From Congeria kusceri (taxonomy: Eukaryota > Mollusca > Bivalvia > Myida > Dreissenidae): a stretch of 64,000 bases of DNA. The DNA is taken from positions 87,094,451 through 87,158,450 of the forward strand of contig CM051027.1 of NCBI GenBank assembly GCA_027627225.1, read 5' to 3'. Positions within the stretch are counted from its first letter, which is position 1. Every line of letters begins with the position of its first letter. Position numbers and translations under genes: made by a program. The notes under the pieces were generated by a model that did not search any database, was not told the origin of the DNA, and saw only the letters and a list, made by a program, of their open reading frames with translations. Shown one piece after another: positions 59,205 to 64,000 of the stretch.

Positions 59205-60865
59205 CTTTTTGTTCGTGGTGAGCTTTTGTGATTGCCTTTTGTCCGTCGTCGTGGACACGCTATAGACATTTATTGCCCAATCTTCATGAAACTTGCCCAG
59301 AACATTTGTGTAATGATATCTCGGATGAGTTCAAACTGGGTCATGTGGGATCAAATACTAGGTCACTAGGTCAAATTGAAGAAAAAGATTGTGAACACTC
59401 TATAAGTCATATTTTTGCCCAATCAACATGAAACTTTTTCCGAGCAATTTTTTCTTATGATATCTCGGCTGAGTTCGAAATGGTTCCGCACTGTTGAAAA
59501 ACATGGCCGCCAGGGAGCGGGCCAGTTTTCCTTATATGGTTATAGAAAAAGCGTGTGAACACTCTAGAAGTCACCTTTTTTGCCCAATCAACATGAAACT
59601 TGCTCACAAAATTTGTTCTTTTGATATCTCGGCCGAGTTCGAAAATGGTTCCGCTCTGTTGAAAAACATGCCGCCAGTGGGCGAGGCAGTTTTCCTTAGA
59701 ACACTCTAGAAGTCATATTTTTTGCCCAATCAACATAAAACTTACTCAGAACATTTGTCCTGATGATATCTCGACCAATTTCAAAAATGATTCTGCTCTG
59801 TTGAAAAACATGGCCGCCAGGGGGCGTGGTAGTTTTCCTTATATGGCTATACTAAAAACTTTAAAAAGCTTGTGAACACTTTAGAGGCTACATTTATTGC
59901 CCAATCTTCATGAAACTTGCCCAGAACATTTGTTCTAATGATATCTCAGATGAGTTCGAAACTGGGTCATGTGGGGTCAAAAAGGAGGTCACTAGGTCAA
60001 ATTGATTAAAAAGCTTGTGAACACTCTAGAAGTCATATTTTATACCTAATCTTCTTGAAACTCACTCAGCTTGTTTTTGTTTTAAGAATATCTCGGACGA
60101 GTTTAAAACTGGGTCATGTGAGGTCAAACAATAGGACACAAGGCCAAATTGAAAAAAAGCTTTTGAACTCTCTAGAGGCCACATATTTAGCGCAATCATC
60201 ATGAAACTTGTTCAGAACATTTGTCCCAACGATATCTCGGACAAGTTCAAGCTGGGTCATGTGGGGTCAAAAACAAGGTCCCTAGGGCAAATTAAAGTAA
60301 AAGCTTGAGAACACTCTAGAAGTCACACCTTTGCCCAATCTTCTTGAAACATGCTCAGAACATTTGTTTCAATGATATCTTGGACGAATGCAAAACTGGG
60401 TCATGTGGGGTCAAAAACAAGGTCCCTAGGGCAAATTAAAGTAAAAGCTTGAGAACACTCTAGAAGTCACACTTTTTGCCCAATCTTCTTGAAACATGCT
60501 CAGAACATTTGTTTCAATGATATCTTGGACGAATGCAAAACTGGGTCATGTGGGGTAAAAAACTCATCAGGCCAAATTGAACAAAAACGTTGTGGACACT
60601 CTAGATGCCACATTTATAGGCCAATCATCACAAAACTTGCTTAGAACATTAATTAATAAATTTTGTCCCAATGAAATCTGGGACAAGTTCGAAATCAGGT
60701 CACATGGGGTCAAAAACTAGGTCACCATGCCAATTGAAAAAAAAGCAGGTGAACACTCTAGAGGCCACATTTTTAGCAGAATATTCATGAAACTTTCTCA
60801 GAACAGTTTAATTCCTTAGCCTCTCAGGTGATGACCTAGGGCCTTATGGCCCTCTTGCTATGAAT
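59205..60865 (-). mobile_element. inverted copy of the 17.6-kb dispersed repeat
   Basis: On the minus strand it begins AGAGGGCCATAAGGCCCTAG (60858 downward) and ends with CGACGGACAAAAGGCAATCA and a GCTCACC motif near 59215, as the copy at 17593-19025 does. It contains about ten internal units (TCTAGAAGTCACA, TTGCCCAATCAACATGAAAC, GATATCTCGG, TGGCCGCCAGGG). Frames such as the one at 59228 come from the units and are not genes. Confidence 0.82.
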
Positions 60866-61509
60866 ATTTTGCAAGTTAAAAACAAAAATAAACATGGTTG
60901 TATATTGCCATAAAGAAATTAAGTTTATATTACATAAATAATTATATAAATATAATTCAAATTTCTTCTTCCAGTGGAAAGGATACAATATCCCCTCTAA
61001 ATGTAATGTTTATATTTCTGACATTAAATTTTGGCAATTTGCATCATTTGAAAGAAGAGGTCTTATACATTACGTTTAAGTTTATGCTTAAAGTGACCAC
61101 ATTTTATTTTACAGCACATGTAATATGAGATTTTATAAAGTTGTATTTTTAAACGTTGAATGTTATTGATCTGCTTATTCTAGTTATTATGTTTATTCTT
61201 GTAGCAATACATTTTGTGACAGAAAGACAAATGAAACCATCACATTATACTACATTGAGACAACATGCTGTGATGGATTCTACCAAGCAAGAAATGGATC
61301 TTGTTTAAGTATGTAAACAGTTCTATAATGAAAGTGCACATTTTTCGTACTGGTAATTGTTTCTTTGGTCATGTAGTCATCTGTGACAATTTTAGTTTGA
61401 CATTTTTCAACTTAGCATTTGTCCTTTGTGTACAAGCGCCAATTCATTTCCCCTTGGTTTAGCTGTGGTTCTGATTATTGTTGTCATTGTTATTTTTTGG
61501 TAGAATAGG
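60866..61509. other. non-coding, nothing recognised
   Basis: Spacer between two repeat families; no supported gene. Confidence 0.45.
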
Positions 61510-62458
61510 TGAGCTATCCTACTACCCCCGGCGTCCGCGTCCACGTCTGAATTTGGTTAAAGTTTTTATTCAAAAGTCTTGTAACTTCAAAACTAAGTTA
61601 TTCACTTGAAACTTGGAATATACCTTTGTCATCAACTCCAGTGTCAGGGGCAACATTCCCCATAACTCTGTTTTGTATTTTGACAGAGTTATGCCCCTTT
61701 TTCACTTAGATTTTCTGGTTAAAGTTTATATTCAAAAGTTTTGTAACTTCAATACTACATAAGTTATTCACTTGAAACTTGGAAATAACCTTTGTCATCC
61801 ACTCCAGTATCAAGGGCAACATTCCCAATAACACTGTTTTGTATTTTGACAGAGTTATGCCCCCTTTCACATAGATTTTCTTGTTAAAGTTTATATTCAA
61901 CAGTTTTGTAACTTCAATACTACAAAAGCTATTCACTTGAAACTTGGAATATACCTTTGTCATCTACTCCAGTAGCAGGGTGAACATTCTCCATAACTCT
62001 ATTTTGTATTTGACAGAGTTATGCCCCTTTTTCACATAGATTTTCAGGTTAAAGTTTATATGCAAAAGTTTTGTAACTTCAAAACTACATAAGTTATTCA
62101 CTTGAAACTTGGAACTAACCTTTGTCATCAACTGTAGTATAAGGGGCAACATTACACATAACTCTATTTTGTATTTTGAAAGAGTTATGCCCCCTTTTCA
62201 CTTAGATTTTCTTTTTAAAGTTTATATTCAAAAGTTTTGTAACTTCAAAACTACATAAGTTATTCACTTGAAACTTGGAACTAACCTTTGTCATCAACTC
62301 GAGCATCAAGGGCAACATTCCATATAACACTGTTTTGTATTTTGACAGAGTTATGCCCCTTTTTCACATAGATTTTCTTGTTAAAGTTTATATTCAAAAG
62401 TCTTGTAACTTCAATACTACAAAAGCTATTCACTTGAAACTTGGAATTTACCTATGAA
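61510..62458. repeat. 165-166-bp tandem repeat, block 1 (~6 units)
   Basis: Introduced by GGTGAGCTATCCTACTACCC then CCGGCGTCCGCGTCCACGTC. Units of 165-166 bp follow, measured from TTCACTTGAAACTTGGAA at 61601, 61767, 61932, 62097, 62263 and 62429. Each contains TTTGTCATCAACTCCAGTAT, ATAACTCTGTTTTGTATTTT, GACAGAGTTATGCCCCTTTT and TAGATTTTC(T)GGTTAAAG. Minus-strand frames of 60-85 codons are by-products. I recall this family from other bivalves. Confidence 0.88.
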
Positions 62459-62939
62459 GTGAGGCAAAGGAATAAAAATGTCGCTCAGACCCTTTGCAAT
62501 TAAGCAATATTGCATAGGAACTGTGTATTTTGTTGACGTTTCCGCCCAATCCACATATCAACATAGCTGTAAATACAAAGTCGGGGCTATTCAGGTATAG
62601 ACTTAAGAAGTGTATTGGTCATTGCATAGTGATGTATGGCATACTTAGATGTACCAGGTATTTCAGTGTTTGTTGAAAAGCCCGGTTTGGAGCTCAGATT
62701 GCGGTTCGGGCCTGCAATTTGGTCCCCATTTTTCCGTCTGCACAGAATATATTCTTGCAAATGGAATAGCTTTATTAGTGATATGTGTAAGTTTTAGATA
62801 GCTCATGTGAAAAATGACACATGTAGAAAGACATAAGAGCATAATGATAGATAGAATTTCAAACAACATTAGGGATGTATTGCTGTCAGATTTTCAAATT
62901 GATTTGCAAAAATCTTTTCAAATGGTTCATATAACAACA
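62459..62939. other. unique spacer interrupting the 166-bp array
   Basis: About 480 bp of non-repeat DNA splits the array. It may be an insertion or the join of two elements; no terminal repeats were found. Confidence 0.45.
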
Positions 62940-63620
62940 TTAAAGTTTATAGTCAAAAGTTTTGTAACTCCAATGCTACAAACGCTATTCACTTGAAACT
63001 TGGAATATACCTTTGTTATCAATTCCAGTATCAGGGTGAACATTCCCCATAACTCTGTTTTGTATTTTGACAGAGTTATGCCCATTTTTCACATAGATTT
63101 TCTGGTTAAAGTTTGTATTCAAAAGTTTTGTAACTTTAAAACTACATAAGTTATTCACTTGAAACTTGGAACTAACCTTTGTCATCAACTGTAGTATTAG
63201 GGGCAACATTACACATAACTCTATTTTGTATTTTGACAGAGTTATGCTCCCTTTTCACTTAGATTTTCTGTTTAAAGTTTATATTCAAAAGTTGTGTAAC
63301 TTCAAGACTAAATAAGTTATTCACTTGAAACTTGGAACTAACCTTTGTCATCAATTCCAGTATCAAGGGCAACATTCCCTATAACGCTTTTTTGTATTTT
63401 GACAGAGTTATGCCCCTTTTTCACATAGAATTTCTGTTTAAAGTTTATATTCAAAAGTTTGGTAACTTCAAAACTATATAAGTTATTCACTTGAAACTTG
63501 GAACTAACCTTTGTCATCAACTCTAGTATCAGGGGCAACATTACCCATAACTCTGTTTTGTATTTTGACAGAGTTAGCCCACTTTTTACATAGACTTTGT
63601 TGGTAAAGTTTTTGTTCCAA
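62940..63620. repeat. 166-bp tandem repeat, block 2 (~4 units)
   Basis: Same unit as block 1, with exact 166-bp spacing (62988, 63154, 63320, 63486), in the same orientation. It ends in a degenerate unit at about 63600. Confidence 0.88.
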
Positions 63621-64000
63621 AAATGTATGAACTATACAAGGCTTCACTTAAAAGTTTCTTATTTTAACAAATGTATTCCACTATCCAAAATATGTACCAA
63701 CTGAAATACTTCGAAAAGTCGAGCGCGCTGTTCTCTGACAGCTCTTGTAAAATATTAATATGTCTTTTGTTTGTGCTGTCCCTTTAACAGATTTGCTTTC
63801 TTTGTCAGCATAAATTACTGTTGTTTTGTGTCAATGTTAGCATGCTGCCATTTTGACTGTTTCAGAAAAAGTACCAGGTGTATCATATGAAATGTATCAA
63901 CCCAAAGAATCACCCTCAGGTTTGTTACTGCTTGACCACCATTGGAAAAAAACAAGAAAAAAATCACAAAAACGACACAACAGGAAATACATTTGTGGCG
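63621..64000. other. non-coding; possible start of a MITE at the edge
   Basis: No gene. The last bases, TGTGGCG, match the first seven of the TGTGGCGC MITE, so another copy may begin at 63994, but seven bases prove little. Confidence 0.3.

Noticed and set aside
61706..63541. Several minus-strand frames with MLPLILELMTKVSSKFQVN-like text
   Set aside because: Each spans a 166-bp repeat unit; similarity is by repetition, with stops in every unit.

Overview
This is AT-rich, intron-containing, repeat-laden animal DNA, most likely from a bivalve mollusc, possibly a dreissenid. The inference rests on dispersed repeat families that I recall from bivalve genomes: an element starting AGAGGGCCATAAGGCCCT, a TGTGGCGC-type MITE with paired inner palindromes, and a tandem repeat introduced by GGTGAGCTATCCTACTACCCCC. 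No search was run, so the species is not proven. No operons, CRISPR arrays, rRNA genes or prokaryotic features are present.

Three host genes are supported. (1) A two-pore-domain (K2P/TWK-like) potassium channel lies on the minus strand: a large exon at 33086-36151 and a terminal exon at 13708-14312, joined across an intron of about 18.8 kb that splits the first glycine codon of the GYG selectivity filter. The predicted protein is 1202 aa with a very unusual cytoplasmic N-terminus of about 868 aa. (2) A complete four-exon dCTP pyrophosphatase (DCTPP1/MazG-like, 150 aa) lies on the minus strand at 48471-50005. (3) Convergent to it is a small two-exon plus-strand gene (45326-47483, at least 111 aa) whose charged helix resembles the front of a stathmin domain.

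Most of the rest is mobile DNA. A nearly intact L1/Tx1-like LINE (endonuclease plus reverse transcriptase, one frameshift in an A7 run) is at about 5.3-9.5 kb. Decayed reverse transcriptase fragments lie at 21.4-22.4 kb and 50.9-51.3 kb. Cut-and-paste elements with visible terminal inverted repeats occur at 1.1, 3.3, 10.0-11.6, 15.2, 15.7, 26.8, 29.0-30.0, 30.0-31.3, 38.1 (8-bp target duplication), 44.1-45.1, 45.8-47.1, 49.2, 53.8-54.4 and 54.7-56.9 kb. Tandem arrays include a 46-bp unit (about 21 copies) and a 166-bp unit (10 copies in two blocks). A dispersed element of about 1.4-1.7 kb is present in opposite orientations at 17.6-19.0 and 59.2-60.9 kb.

The most interesting non-gene signal is a pair of fold-back transposons (45763-47067 and 53756-54426). 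Both have 6-bp target duplications and TA-starting termini, and both have arms built from short modules of the form TCGT-N4-ACGA. The four-base core differs between them (AATT versus GGGA/TCCC). The second also carries a 32-codon fragment resembling the start of an integrase-type transposase.
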